Positions 47,696 to 56,513 of a stretch of DNA of 64,000 nucleotides are shown here, in pieces. The first letter of the stretch is position 1. Each line of letters begins with the position of its first letter. The stretch comes from Frigoribacterium sp. SL97. GTDB lineage: Bacteria; Actinomycetota; Actinomycetes; Actinomycetales; Microbacteriaceae. The notes under the pieces were generated by a model. The model had not been told where the DNA came from, did no database searches, and worked only from the letters and a program-made list of their open reading frames with translations. Location of the stretch: contig NZ_CP113062.1 of assembly GCF_026625765.1 (NCBI RefSeq), forward strand, positions 62,001-126,000. Reading direction: 5' to 3'. Made by a program: the position numbers and the translations under genes.

Positions 47696-48856
47696 ATGTC
47701 TTCCTCCGAAGCGACCGACGCGCCGCCGCCCGTCCAGCTCCTGTCGCCGTCGGGCGAGGTGGTCGAGTCGGCTGCGGCCGACGAGTTCCGCCCCTACGTC
47801 GACGCCCTCGGCGACGACGGACTCCGCGCCCTGCACCGCGACATGGTGCTGACGCGTCGATTCGACCGCGAGGCCGCGGCACTCGCGCGCCAGGGGCAGC
47901 TCGCCCTCTGGGTGCCGAGCCACGGCCAAGAGGGGGCCCAGGTCGGCCTGGCCCACGCGACCCGCCCGCAGGACCACCTCTTCCCGTCCTACCGCGAGCA
48001 CGCCGTCGCGCTGTCCCGCGGCATCGACCCGGTCGACATCCTGCGCCTGCTGCGCGGTCACACGCACGGCGGCTGGAACCCCGCCGAGCACCAGAACTTC
48101 CACGTCTACACGCTGGTGATCGGTTCGCAGACGCTGCACGCGACCGGCTTCGCCATGGGGCTCGGCCTCGACGGCAAGAGCGGCACGGGCGATCCCGAGG
48201 TCGACCAGGCCGTGGTCACGTTCTTCGGCGACGGGGCGACCAGCCAGGGCGACGTCAGCGAGGCCCTGGTCTTCGCCGCGAGCTTCCAGACCCCCGAGCT
48301 GTTCTTCCTCCAGAACAACCAGTGGGCGATCAGCGTGCCGGTCGCGCGTCAGTCGCGCACGCCCCTCGTCGCCCGGGCCGGCGGCTTCGGCATCCCCGGC
48401 ACGCAGGTCGACGGCAACGACGTGCTCGCGAGCTACGCCGTCAGCCGCCGCGACCTCGAGGCCGCCCGCGGCGGCGGCGGGCCCCGCTTCATCGAGGCGC
48501 TCACCTACCGCGTCGGCGCGCACACCTCGTCCGACGACCCCACCAAGTACCGCACCGACGACGAGCTGCAGTCCTGGATCGCCCGCGACCCGATCACGCG
48601 CTTCGAGGCCTTCCTGCGGAACCGAGGCGAGGGGGACGCGTTCTTCGCCGACCTCGAGACCGAGGGCGACGACCTCGGAGCCGACGTCCGTCGGCGCACG
48701 GTCTCGCTGCCGAACCCCGACCGCGGCCTCATCTTCGACCACGTGTACTCCGAGCCGCACCCGCTCATGACCGAGCAGAAGCAGTGGCTGGCGACCTACG
48801 AGCAGAGCTTCGGCGGCGCGGGCGAGACCGCGACCACCGACGAGGGGGCAGCATGA
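47696..48856 (+). CDS. bkdA: Branched-chain 2-oxoacid dehydrogenase E1 alpha
   Basis: A 386-residue thiamin-diphosphate-binding subunit. The TPP motif is GDGATSQGDVSEALVFAASFQTPELFFLQNNQWAIS-like around residue 178, plus HGQEGAQVGLAHA and the phosphorylation-loop equivalent YRVGAHTSSDDPTKYR. Two-subunit E1 with an E2 that has a single lipoyl domain fits the branched-chain complex as well as pyruvate dehydrogenase; actinobacterial pyruvate dehydrogenase usually uses a single-chain AceE, which favours the former. ATG at 47696 is 7 bases after the -10 box TAGATT; an in-frame ATG at 47672 is inside the palindrome and upstream of that box. Confidence 0.88.
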   Translation: MSSSEATDAPPPVQLLSPSGEVVESAAADEFRPYVDALGDDGLRALHRDMVLTRRFDREAAALARQGQLALWVPSHGQEGAQVGLAHATRPQDHLFPSYREHAVALSRGIDPVDILRLLRGHTHGGWNPAEHQNFHVYTLVIGSQTLHATGFAMGLGLDGKSGTGDPEVDQAVVTFFGDGATSQGDVSEALVFAASFQTPELFFLQNNQWAISVPVARQSRTPLVARAGGFGIPGTQVDGNDVLASYAVSRRDLEAARGGGGPRFIEALTYRVGAHTSSDDPTKYRTDDELQSWIARDPITRFEAFLRNRGEGDAFFADLETEGDDLGADVRRRTVSLPNPDRGLIFDHVYSEPHPLMTEQKQWLATYEQSFGGAGETATTDEGAA

Positions 48857-49881
48857 CCGACACCGTCGAGAACCCGACCGGCACGACCGAGTCGAGCCGC
48901 GCCTCCGTGCAGTCCATGCCGCTCGGCAAGGCGATCAACGCCGGCCTCCGCAAGGCCATGGCCGACGACCCCCGCGTCCTGCTGATGGGCGAAGACATCG
49001 GCACGCTCGGCGGCGTCTTCCGCGTGACCGAGGGGCTGCAGGCCGAGTTCGGCGACAGACGCGTCATCGACACCCCCCTCGCCGAGTCCGGCATCGTCGG
49101 CACCGCCATCGGACTCGCGATGGGTGGCTTCCGCCCGGTCTGCGAGATCCAGTTCGACGGCTTCATCTACCCCGGCTTCGACCAGATCACGTCGCAGCTC
49201 GCCAAGCTGACCAACCGGCACGAGGGCACCCTGACGATGCCCGTCGTGATCCGCGTGCCCTACGGCGGGCACATCGGCGCGGTCGAGCACCACCAGGAGA
49301 GCCCCGAGGCGTACTTCGCCCACACGGCGGGCCTGCGCGTCGTCAGCCCGAGCACGCCGCACGACGCCTACTGGATGATCCAGGAGGCGATCGCGTCGAA
49401 CGACCCCGTCATGTTCTTCGAGCCCAAGAGCCGTTACTGGCCCAAGGGCGACGTCGACCTGAGCGACCCGCAGGCACCGCTGCACGCGAGCCGCGTCGTC
49501 CGGACGGGCACCGAGGTCACCCTGCTGGGGCACGGCGCGATGGTCAGCGTTCTGCTGCAGGCGGCCGAGATCGCGGCGGCCGAGGGCGTCTCGGCCGAGG
49601 TGGTGGACCTGCGGTCGCTCTCCCCCGTCGACTACGGGCCCATCCTCGAGTCGGTCCGGAAGACCGGGCGCCTCGTCGTGGCGCAGGAGGCCCCCGGTTT
49701 CGTGTCGGTCGGCTCCGAGATCGCCGCCACCGTCGCCGAGAAGGCCTTCTACTCGCTCGAGGCACCCGTCCTGCGCGTCAGCGGCTTCGACACGCCCTTC
49801 CCTCCCGCCAAGCTCGAGACGCAGTACCTGCCCGACGCCGACCGCGTGCTCGAGGCGGTCGACCGGGCCCTGGCCTACTAG
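48853..49881 (+). CDS. bkdB: Branched-chain 2-oxoacid dehydrogenase E1 beta
   Basis: A 342-residue transketolase-like subunit that completes the E1 heterotetramer. GEDIGTLGGVFRVTEGL and the cofactor-side DTPLAESGIVGTAIGLAM are characteristic, as is the C-terminal transketolase_C domain (EVTLLGHGAMV onward). ATG at 48853 overlaps the E1 alpha stop by four bases. The N-terminal tail RASVQS is encoded by a copy of the dispersed motif (48898-48906). Confidence 0.9.
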   Translation: MTDTVENPTGTTESSRASVQSMPLGKAINAGLRKAMADDPRVLLMGEDIGTLGGVFRVTEGLQAEFGDRRVIDTPLAESGIVGTAIGLAMGGFRPVCEIQFDGFIYPGFDQITSQLAKLTNRHEGTLTMPVVIRVPYGGHIGAVEHHQESPEAYFAHTAGLRVVSPSTPHDAYWMIQEAIASNDPVMFFEPKSRYWPKGDVDLSDPQAPLHASRVVRTGTEVTLLGHGAMVSVLLQAAEIAAAEGVSAEVVDLRSLSPVDYGPILESVRKTGRLVVAQEAPGFVSVGSEIAATVAEKAFYSLEAPVLRVSGFDTPFPPAKLETQYLPDADRVLEAVDRALAY

Positions 49882-49891
49882 GAGTCACGAC

Positions 49892-51403
49892 ATGACCAGC
49901 GAATTCACCCTGCCCGACGTCGGCGAGGGCCTGACCGAGGCCGAGATCGTCGAATGGAAGGTCGCCCCCGGCGACAGCGTCGAGATCAACCAGGTGCTCG
50001 TCGAGATCGAGACCGCGAAGTCGCTCGTCGAGCTCCCCTCGCCCTACGCCGGCGTGGTCGAGAGCATCCTCGTCGAACCAGGTACCACGGTCGACGTCGG
50101 CACCCCGATCATCCGGGTCGGCGACTCGACGGCACCCGCGACCCCGTCGGGTCGGGCCGCCGAGTCCGAGTCCCTCGAGTCGGGCGGACTCGCCCGCACG
50201 GCGCAGGTCGTGTCACAGAACGAACAAGCACTCTCCGCGCAGCGTGCCCGCCAGGCCGAGCCCGCGGCGTCCGCCACCTCGGTGCAGAGCTCCTCCCCCG
50301 CCGCTCCGGCCCGCTCGGCCGACGCGGTCAGCGCCGACGGCGACACCGGCTCGGTGGCGCACGCCCCCGAGGCCCCGGCCGACTCGGGGTCGGGTGCCGT
50401 GCTCGTTGGCTACGGCGCCGCGGGGGGTCACGGAGCGACCCGTCGCCGCCGACCGTCGCAGACCGAGGTCGACGCCCGGCAGCTGCGCGTCGCCGAGCAG
50501 GCCCGGCGACGCCCCACCACGTCGGTGCCCGCCGCCCAGGCCCTGCCGATCATCGCGAAGCCGCCCATCCGCAAGCTCGCCAAAGACCTCGAGGTCGACC
50601 TCGCCGTCGTCCAGCCGACCGGCCTGGCCGGAGAGGTCACCCGCGACGACGTCATCCGTCACGCCCAGCAGGCCAGCGTGTTCCGCAACATCGAGACGCC
50701 CGAGTGGGGCGAGGAACGCGTCGAGCGCATCCCCGTCAAGGGCGTCCGCAAGGCCATCGCCGCGGCCATGACGTCGTCGGCGTTCACCGCCCCGCACGTC
50801 AGCCTGTTCGTCGACGTCGACGCCACCCGCACGATGGAGTTCGTCAAGCGGTTGAAGGCGTCGCCGCAGTTCGCCGGCGTCAAGGTCTCGCCGTTGCTGA
50901 TCATGGCCAAGGCGATCATCTGGGCCGTGCGACGCAACCCGATGGTCAACTCGGCCTGGACCGACCGCGAGATCCTCGTCCGGCACTTCGTCAACCTCGG
51001 CATCGCCGCGGCCACCCCGCGTGGCCTCATCGTGCCGAACGTCAAGGAGGCCCAGTCGATGAGCCTGCTCGAGCTGGCCCAGGCCCTCGAACAGCTGACG
51101 CTGACCGCCCGAGACGGCAAGACGACGCCGGCCGACATGCGGGACGGCACGATCACGATCACCAACATCGGCGTCTTCGGCATGGACACCGGCACGCCGA
51201 TCCTCAACCCGGGCGAGGTCGCGATCGTGGCCCTCGGCACGATCAAGCCCAAGGCCTGGGTGGTCGACGGCGAGGTCCGCTCGCGCATGGTGACGACGAT
51301 CGGGGCGAGCTTCGACCACCGCGTGGTCGACGGCGACGTCGCCAGCCGGTTCGTGGCCGACGTGGCGAGCGTCCTCGAAGAGCCGGCGCTCCTGCTCGAC
51401 TGA
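49892..51403 (+). CDS. bkdC: 2-Oxoacid dehydrogenase E2 (dihydrolipoyl acyltransferase)
   Basis: A 503-residue E2. One N-terminal lipoyl domain with the lipoylated Lys in EIETAKSLVELPSP (about residue 43), an Ala/Ser/Pro-rich linker (about 80-200), an E3/E1-binding domain (IAKPPIRKLAKDLEVDL around 225-260), and the trimeric catalytic domain ending in FDHRVVDGDVASRFV with the active-site His. A dihydrolipoamide dehydrogenase (E3) gene is not in the window. Ten bases after E1 beta, GGAGTC as ribosome-binding site. Confidence 0.92.
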   Translation: MTSEFTLPDVGEGLTEAEIVEWKVAPGDSVEINQVLVEIETAKSLVELPSPYAGVVESILVEPGTTVDVGTPIIRVGDSTAPATPSGRAAESESLESGGLARTAQVVSQNEQALSAQRARQAEPAASATSVQSSSPAAPARSADAVSADGDTGSVAHAPEAPADSGSGAVLVGYGAAGGHGATRRRRPSQTEVDARQLRVAEQARRRPTTSVPAAQALPIIAKPPIRKLAKDLEVDLAVVQPTGLAGEVTRDDVIRHAQQASVFRNIETPEWGEERVERIPVKGVRKAIAAAMTSSAFTAPHVSLFVDVDATRTMEFVKRLKASPQFAGVKVSPLLIMAKAIIWAVRRNPMVNSAWTDREILVRHFVNLGIAAATPRGLIVPNVKEAQSMSLLELAQALEQLTLTARDGKTTPADMRDGTITITNIGVFGMDTGTPILNPGEVAIVALGTIKPKAWVVDGEVRSRMVTTIGASFDHRVVDGDVASRFVADVASVLEEPALLLD

Positions 51404-51501
51404 GCCCGCGCCTCCTCGTCCGTTCCTGGGAACCCCGCGGGCAGCCGGGCCCCGACCTGGCTGGCGACGGACGGCGTGCAGTAACGTCGAGGCCAGGACG
51501 A

Positions 51502-51515
51502 CCGGTCATGACCAG
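51502..51515. promoter_or_regulatory. DasR/NagR-type operator before the GntR gene
   Basis: CCGGTCATGACCAG, whose reverse complement is CTGGTCATGACCGG, the same 14-mer found upstream of the PTS EIIC gene at 53089-53102. It is close to the DasR site (ACTGGTCTAGACCA core) and lies 37 bases before the regulator start, suggesting autoregulation. Confidence 0.8.
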
Positions 51516-51552
51516 ATGGGACCACCCTCGGGCGCGACGGACGAGGGGGCCC

Positions 51553-52284
51553 ATGACCGACCGCATCACCGACGGAGCCGTGCCGAAGCACGAGCAGTTG
51601 CGCTCCATCGTGCAGCGGCTCGCGGCCGGTCAGCAGCCCGGCTCGGCGATCGCCAGCGAGCGCCAGCTCATGCTCGAGTACGGCGTCAGCCGGATCACGG
51701 TCCGCGAGGCCGTGGGGCAGCTCGTGAACGAGGGCTGGCTGACCCGCGTGCGGGGCAAGGGCACCTTCGTGGCCCACCGCGTGGTCCAGTCGACGCTGCA
51801 CCTCGCCTCGTTCACCGACGAGATGACGAAGCTCGGCCACGTGCCGAGCACGATCGTGCTGGTCAAGGCCGAGACGGCTCCCCCGCCCGAGACGGCCGCG
51901 GCCCTCGGACTCGAGGCCGGCGCCTCGGCGTTCCACGTCAAGCGCCTGCGCCTCGCCGACGGCGTGCCGGTCAGCATCGACGACGGCTGGTACCCCGCGG
52001 ACCGGCTGCCCGGGCTGCTCGACCACGACCTGAGCCGTTCGCTCTACCGGACCCTCGACGGCGACTACGCGACGCCGATCACCCGCGCGACCCAGACGGT
52101 CAGCGCCGAGGGGGCCGACGCCGACGTCGCCACGCTGCTCGGCACGAGCGAGGGCGCCCCGGTGATGTACTTCGACCGGATCTCGTTCGCCGGCGACGTC
52201 CCGCTCGAACACGCCAAGAGCTGGTACCGCTCCGACCGCTACCGCCTGCAGATGCAGGTCGAGTCGGGCACGACGCCCGACTGA
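51553..52284 (+). CDS. GntR/HutC-family regulator, NagR/DasR-like
   Basis: A 243-residue repressor with an N-terminal winged helix (ERQLMLEYGVSRITVREAV, then VRGKGTFVA) and a C-terminal UTRA effector domain starting about residue 95. Members of this type bind GlcNAc-6-phosphate or glucosamine-6-phosphate and release their operator. The adjacent GlcNAc/glucose-type PTS and the shared operators support such a role. ATG at 51553 was chosen because it gives the family N-terminus; an upstream in-frame ATG at 51508 lies inside the operator. Confidence 0.88.
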   Translation: MTDRITDGAVPKHEQLRSIVQRLAAGQQPGSAIASERQLMLEYGVSRITVREAVGQLVNEGWLTRVRGKGTFVAHRVVQSTLHLASFTDEMTKLGHVPSTIVLVKAETAPPPETAAALGLEAGASAFHVKRLRLADGVPVSIDDGWYPADRLPGLLDHDLSRSLYRTLDGDYATPITRATQTVSAEGADADVATLLGTSEGAPVMYFDRISFAGDVPLEHAKSWYRSDRYRLQMQVESGTTPD

Positions 52285-52307
52285 CTCCTGGCCGCGCCGC
52301 GTCGGCC

Positions 52308-52766
52308 TCAGAGGTCGAAGAGGGGCTCCCCCGAGGCGACGGTCGTGCCGACGGCCTGCTGCGGGACGCTGTCCGGGGCGCTGTCGAGCACGACGACCGG
52401 GATGACGGCCGAGTAGCCCGCCTCGGCCACGACGGCCGGGTCGAAGCGGACGACGACGTCGCCCGCCGCGACGGTCGCCCCCTCGGCCACGACGAGCTCG
52501 AAGCCCTCGCCGCCGAGCTTGACCGTGTCGATGCCGACGTGCACGAGCAGGCCGGTGCCCGACTCGTCCACGACCACGAACGCGTGCGGGTGCAGCTTGA
52601 CGATCTCGCCGGCGACGGGCGAGACGACGGAGACCACACCCCCTCCAGGAGGCGCGCTCGGCTCGACCGCGACGCCCGCGCCCACGAGCTGCCCGGCGAA
52701 GACGGCGTCGGGCACCTCGGCGAGCGCCGTCACCCGGCCGGCGACGGGCGAGAGGACCGTGGTCAC
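52308..52766 (-). CDS. crr: PTS glucose/GlcNAc-type EIIA component
   Basis: A 152-residue phosphocarrier (EIIA-Glc fold). The phosphorylated His76 is in LLVHVGIDTVKL, with the partner His61 in HPHAFVV. It passes phosphate from HPr to the EIIB encoded just upstream. A GTG start overlaps the EIIB stop by four bases. A copy of the dispersed motif is in the loop SAPPGGG. Confidence 0.93.
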   Translation of the reverse strand: MTTVLSPVAGRVTALAEVPDAVFAGQLVGAGVAVEPSAPPGGGVVSVVSPVAGEIVKLHPHAFVVVDESGTGLLVHVGIDTVKLGGEGFELVVAEGATVAAGDVVVRFDPAVVAEAGYSAVIPVVVLDSAPDSVPQQAVGTTVASGEPLFDL

Positions 52767-52996
52767 GGCAGCAGGTCGTTGATGTCTTCGGCGAGCGAGT
52801 CGGCGATCGTGCCGACGATCACCTGGACGCTGCCCCCCGCGTGGACGACGGCGGTGGCTCCCGCGGCCTTGAGGGCGGCGTCGTCGACGAGCGAGATGTC
52901 CCGGACGTCGGTGCGGAGGCGCGTGATGCAGCCCTCGATCTCCTCGATGTTGTCGGCGCCGCCGAGTCCGTCGATCATGGCCTGTGCTTTCGACAT
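52763..52996 (-). CDS. PTS glucose/GlcNAc-type EIIB component
   Basis: A free-standing 77-residue EIIB domain. The phosphorylated Cys23 is in IEGCITRLR, the family motif. It carries phosphate from EIIA to the sugar bound by EIIC. In actinobacteria with DasR, EIIB and EIIC for GlcNAc are also separate proteins. GGAGGAGAA precedes its ATG; divergent from EIIC. Confidence 0.93.
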   Translation of the reverse strand: MSKAQAMIDGLGGADNIEEIEGCITRLRTDVRDISLVDDAALKAAGATAVVHAGGSVQVIVGTIADSLAEDINDLLP

Positions 52997-53051
52997 GAGC
53001 TGTTCTCCTCCGTGGGTTCGGTCGCTCGCGGCGACGAGGGTGTCGTCCTAG

Positions 53052-53102
53052 TTGACACCACCCGTCGGTCTGAGGAAACTACCACTCACTGGTCATGACC
53101 GG
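53052..53102 (+). promoter_or_regulatory. PTS EIIC promoter with DasR-type operator
   Basis: TTGACA (53052-53057) and GAAACT (53075-53080) are 17 bases apart. CTGGTCATGACCGG (53089-53102) lies at the expected start site and is the same 14-mer as at the GntR gene. Placed between the divergent EIIB and EIIC genes it could repress both directions. Confidence 0.75.
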
Positions 53103-53214
53103 ACAGGACCGGAGGCTCCGCGCTCGACGCGACCCGCGCCTCCGGAACCGCCCCACCCGCACGACACCCGACCCACCCCGCACCACGGCTGCTCACCGAC
53201 GAGAGGACCACCTG

Positions 53215-54474
53215 ATGACGACGACGACCGAGTCGGCCCCGACCAAGAAGAGGGGCTCGGCCGCCTTCGCGGTGCTGCAGCGCCTCGGGCGCAGCCTCAT
53301 GCTGCCGATCGCGGTGCTCCCGGCGGCGGGCATCCTGCTGCGACTCGGGCAGGCCGACCTCCTCGGCGCGATCCCCGGCTTCGAGACGGGCGCCTCGGTG
53401 ATCGGCGCAGCCGGGCAGGCGGTCTTCACCTGGCTGCCGCTGATCTTCGCGGCCGGCATCGCGATCGGCTGGGCGAAGAAGTCGGACGGTTCGACGGCCC
53501 TCGCCGCGGTCGTCGGCTACATGGTGATCGACGGCGTCTTCAAGGCCATGTCGCCGGTCGTTCTCGCGGGCCGTGAGACCCCGACGGGCGACCCCGAGGT
53601 CATCAACTACGGCGTGCTGGCCGGCATCGTGATGGGCATCCTCTCGGCGATGATCTGGCAGCGCTTCTACCGCACGAAGCTGCCCGACTTCCTCGGGTTC
53701 TTCTCGGGCCGTCGCATGGTGCCGATCCTCACCGCCGTCACGGGCCTGGTCGTCGGCGTCGTCATGTCGTTCATCTACCCCCTGTTCAACAACGCCCTCA
53801 CCGGCATCGGCCAGGCGGTCGCGTCGAACGACGTGGTCGGCAGCGGCATCTACGGCGTCGCCAACCGCCTGCTGATCCCCACCGGCCTGCACCACATCCT
53901 CAACTCGGTCGTGTGGTTCCTGGTCGGCGACTACACCAACGCCAGCGGGGAGATCGTCCGGGGCGACCTGAACCGCTTCTTCGCCGGCGATCCGAGCGCC
54001 GGGGTGTTCATGACCGGGTTCTTCCCGATCTTCATGTTCGCCCTGCCCGCCGCGGCCCTGGCGATCTGGCGTCACGCCCGCCCCGAGAAGAAGAAGCTGA
54101 TCGGCGGCATCATGCTGTCGACCGCGCTGACGGCGTTCATCACGGGCATCACCGAGCCGCTCGAGTTCTCGTTCATGTTCGTCGCCTGGCCGCTGTACGT
54201 CATCCACGCGGTGCTGACCGGCACGTCGATGATGCTGGTCAACGCACTCGACATCCACACCGGGTTCACCTTCTCGGCGGGGTTGATCGACTACGTGCTG
54301 AACTTCAACATCTCGCAGAACTCGATCTGGCTCATCCCGATCGGGCTCGGCTACGCGGTCGTCTACTACGTCCTGTTCAGCTTCGTCATCAAGAAGTGGA
54401 ACCTCAAGACGCCCGGCCGCGAGGACGACGACGCCGCCGGCGCCGAGTCCGTCGAGGCCGCCACGAAGGCCTAG
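53215..54474 (+). CDS. nagE: PTS EIIC component, N-acetylglucosamine/glucose type
   Basis: A 419-residue sugar permease with about ten spans. The start (LQRLGRSLMLPIAVLPAAGILLRLGQ) and the signature GITEPLEFSFMFVAWPLYVIHA are those of glucose-superfamily EIIC proteins, and the PTGLHHILNS motif (about residues 222-231) is typical of the GlcNAc/glucose branch. GlcNAc is favoured by the DasR-like regulator and operators, not proven. ATG at 53215 follows AGAGG; a long untranslated leader of about 125 bases carries a copy of the dispersed motif. Confidence 0.92.
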   Translation: MTTTTESAPTKKRGSAAFAVLQRLGRSLMLPIAVLPAAGILLRLGQADLLGAIPGFETGASVIGAAGQAVFTWLPLIFAAGIAIGWAKKSDGSTALAAVVGYMVIDGVFKAMSPVVLAGRETPTGDPEVINYGVLAGIVMGILSAMIWQRFYRTKLPDFLGFFSGRRMVPILTAVTGLVVGVVMSFIYPLFNNALTGIGQAVASNDVVGSGIYGVANRLLIPTGLHHILNSVVWFLVGDYTNASGEIVRGDLNRFFAGDPSAGVFMTGFFPIFMFALPAAALAIWRHARPEKKKLIGGIMLSTALTAFITGITEPLEFSFMFVAWPLYVIHAVLTGTSMMLVNALDIHTGFTFSAGLIDYVLNFNISQNSIWLIPIGLGYAVVYYVLFSFVIKKWNLKTPGREDDDAAGAESVEAATKA

Positions 54475-54481
54475 GCGCGCT

Positions 54482-54547
54482 GCGACACCCCCTGCTCGGC
54501 ATCACACCCTCGGAACAGGGGGTGTCGTGCCGAGCAGGGGGTGTCGC
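54482..54547 (+). terminator. Long hairpin after EIIC
   Basis: GCGACACCCCCTGCTCGGCA (54482-54501) pairs perfectly with 54528-54547 (20 base pairs). The loop contains another GGGGGTGTCG copy that can pair with the left arm instead, so two alternative hairpins are possible. Confidence 0.8.
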
Positions 54548-54563
54548 GCTGTCTCGCGACGCG

Positions 54564-54592
54564 GGAGGCGCGCTCGGCCGACCCGCGCCTCC
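54564..54592. repeat. Third inverted pair of the dispersed 9-mer
   Basis: GGAGGCGCG (54564-54572) and CGCGCCTCC (54584-54592) face each other across 11 bases, immediately before the zinc-operon promoter. It can form a 9-pair hairpin and may end read-through from EIIC. Confidence 0.85.
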
Positions 54593-54597
54593 TCGTT

Positions 54598-54626
54598 TTG
54601 ACAATCATTATCAGTAGCAATAGCGT
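54598..54626 (+). promoter_or_regulatory. znu promoter with Zur box
   Basis: TTGACA (54598-54603), 17 bases, TAGCGT (54621-54626). The AT-rich near-palindrome TGACAATCATTATCA (54599-54613) overlaps the -35 box and spacer and fits the actinobacterial Zur box form (TGA-N-AAT-N-ATTATCA). Zinc-loaded Zur, encoded at the end of the same cluster, would repress here. Confidence 0.85.
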
Positions 54627-54633
54627 GACGGCC

Positions 54634-55635
54634 ATGAAGATGCGCTCGCTGCCGACCCTGCTCGTCCTGCCCGCCGCCGCGGCCCTCGTGCTGAGCGGTT
54701 GCGCCACGGGCGCCTCGGGCTCGACCGACTCCACCGACGGAGGCGCGATCTCGGTGGTCACGTCGACCAACGTCTACGGCGACATCGCCACGACCGTCGG
54801 AGGCGACCTGGTCGACGTCACCAGCATCATCAGCGACCCCTCGCAGGACCCGCACTCGTACGAGGCCGACGCCCGCACGCAGCTGGCCGTCTCGAAGGCC
54901 GACGTGGTCGTCGAGAACGGCGGCGGCTACGACTCGTTCGTCGACACGATGGTCGACGCGAGCGGAACCGACGCCACCGTGGTCAACGCCGTCGACGTCT
55001 CGGGGCTCGACCCCGAGGCCGGGCACGACGACCACGCCGACGAGGCCACCGACGCCGCGAGCGACGACGCCACCGCAGAGGCCGACGGGCACGACGACCA
55101 CGACCACGCCGCGTTCAACGAGCACGTGTTCTACAGCCTGCCGAGCATGGCGAAGCTCGCCACGGCCCTGGCCGACGAGTTCGGCCGGGTCGACACCGCG
55201 AACGCCGACACCTTCACCGCGAACGCCGAGGCCTTCGGCACGAAGATCGCCGACCTGGAGGCGCAGGCCGCCTCGATCAAGACGGCCCACGACGGCGACC
55301 CGGTCGCCTACACCGAGCCCGTGCCCGGCTACCTCTTCGACGCGATGGGCCTGGTCAACGTGACGCCCGAGGCCTTCTCCGAGGCGATCGAGGAGGGCGA
55401 CGACGTGTCGCCCGCCGTGCTCAACGACACCCTGAAGCTCTTCACCGACGGGAAGGTCGACCTGCTCGCCTACAACGAGCAGACCTCGAGTCCCGAGACC
55501 GAGCAGGTCGAGAAGGCCGCGACCGACGCCGGCGTCGCCATCGTGCCGGTCACCGAGCTGCTGCCCGAGGGGGAAGACTACGTGGCATGGCAACAGAGCA
55601 ACATCGACGCGATCTCGGCGGCCCTCGGCGAGTGA
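54634..55635 (+). CDS. znuA: Zinc ABC importer, substrate-binding lipoprotein
   Basis: A 333-residue cluster A-I metal-binding lipoprotein. Lipobox LVLSGC, metal ligands including the His in DPHSYEAD, a central His/Asp-rich loop (GHDDHADEAT, then GHDDHDHA), and the following NEHVFYSLPSM. The His loop marks a zinc rather than manganese protein. The ATG at 54634 is 7 bases after the -10 box, so the mRNA is probably leaderless. A copy of the dispersed motif (54739-54747) lies in the linker after the lipobox. Confidence 0.94.
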   Translation: MKMRSLPTLLVLPAAAALVLSGCATGASGSTDSTDGGAISVVTSTNVYGDIATTVGGDLVDVTSIISDPSQDPHSYEADARTQLAVSKADVVVENGGGYDSFVDTMVDASGTDATVVNAVDVSGLDPEAGHDDHADEATDAASDDATAEADGHDDHDHAAFNEHVFYSLPSMAKLATALADEFGRVDTANADTFTANAEAFGTKIADLEAQAASIKTAHDGDPVAYTEPVPGYLFDAMGLVNVTPEAFSEAIEEGDDVSPAVLNDTLKLFTDGKVDLLAYNEQTSSPETEQVEKAATDAGVAIVPVTELLPEGEDYVAWQQSNIDAISAALGE

Positions 55636-56513
55636 CCGACCCGTCCGGCGCGACCTCCGTCGCCGCCGCCACCCGCGCCTCCTCGGCCGGTGGCGGCGGC
55701 GACGCCGTGCTGCGCCTCCGCGACGCCGGGGTCTCGTTCGGCGCCCGCACGCTCTGGTCGGGTCTCGACCTCGACGTGCGGCCGGGCGAGTTCATCGCCG
55801 TGCTCGGGCCGAACGGTGCGGGCAAGACGACGATGCTGCGCACGATCCTCGGGCAGCAGCACCTGACCGCGGGCAGCATCGAGTTCCTCGGCCGGCCAGT
55901 CGGGCGCGGCCATCGCCGCATCGGGTACGTGCCGCAGCAACGACTGATGGAGTCCGGCACCCCGCTGCGTGCCCGTGACATGATCGCGCTGGGCGTCACG
56001 GGCCACCGCTGGGGGCCGCGCCGCGAGACCCCGACCGAACGGGCCCGCATCGACGCCCTGGTCGACGAGGTCGGCGCCACCTCGTTCGCGACCTCTCCGG
56101 TCGCGAGCCTCAGCGGCGGCGAGCAGCAGCGCACCCGGGTCGGCCAGGCGCTGGCCGCCGAACCGGCCCTGCTGCTCTGCGACGAGCCCCTCATCTCGCT
56201 CGACCTGCGGCACCAGCGCGAGGTCACCCGCCTGATCGACGAGCAGCGGCGGGCCCGCAACGCCGCGGTCGTGTTCGTCACGCACGACGTCAACCCCATC
56301 CTCGACGTCGTCGACCGGGTGCTCTACCTCGCCGGAGGCCGGTTCCGCATCGGAACACCCGACGAGGTGCTGCGCGCCGACGTGCTGAGCGACCTCTACG
56401 GCACTCCGGTCGACGTGATCCGCACCATGGGGCGCATCGTGATCGTCGGCAGCCACGACGGGCACGACCACCACGTCGACGAACACCTCGACGACGAAGG
56501 ACTCGTCCGATGA
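55632..56513 (+). CDS. znuC: Zinc ABC importer, ATPase
   Basis: A 293-residue ATPase with Walker A GPNGAGKTT, signature LSGGEQQRTRVGQAL, Walker B LLLCDEPLISLD and VTHDVNP. The N-terminus has a 25-residue Gly/Ala/Ser extension (RASSAGGGG) from a copy of the dispersed motif, and the C-terminus ends in a His-rich HDGHDHHVDEH that may bind metal. GTG overlap with znuA, ATGA overlap with znuB. Confidence 0.94.
   Translation: MTDPSGATSVAAATRASSAGGGGDAVLRLRDAGVSFGARTLWSGLDLDVRPGEFIAVLGPNGAGKTTMLRTILGQQHLTAGSIEFLGRPVGRGHRRIGYVPQQRLMESGTPLRARDMIALGVTGHRWGPRRETPTERARIDALVDEVGATSFATSPVASLSGGEQQRTRVGQALAAEPALLLCDEPLISLDLRHQREVTRLIDEQRRARNAAVVFVTHDVNPILDVVDRVLYLAGGRFRIGTPDEVLRADVLSDLYGTPVDVIRTMGRIVIVGSHDGHDHHVDEHLDDEGLVR

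Noticed and set aside
51508..51552. An earlier ATG for the GntR gene
   Set aside because: It lies inside the operator and would add a basic segment not seen in the family.
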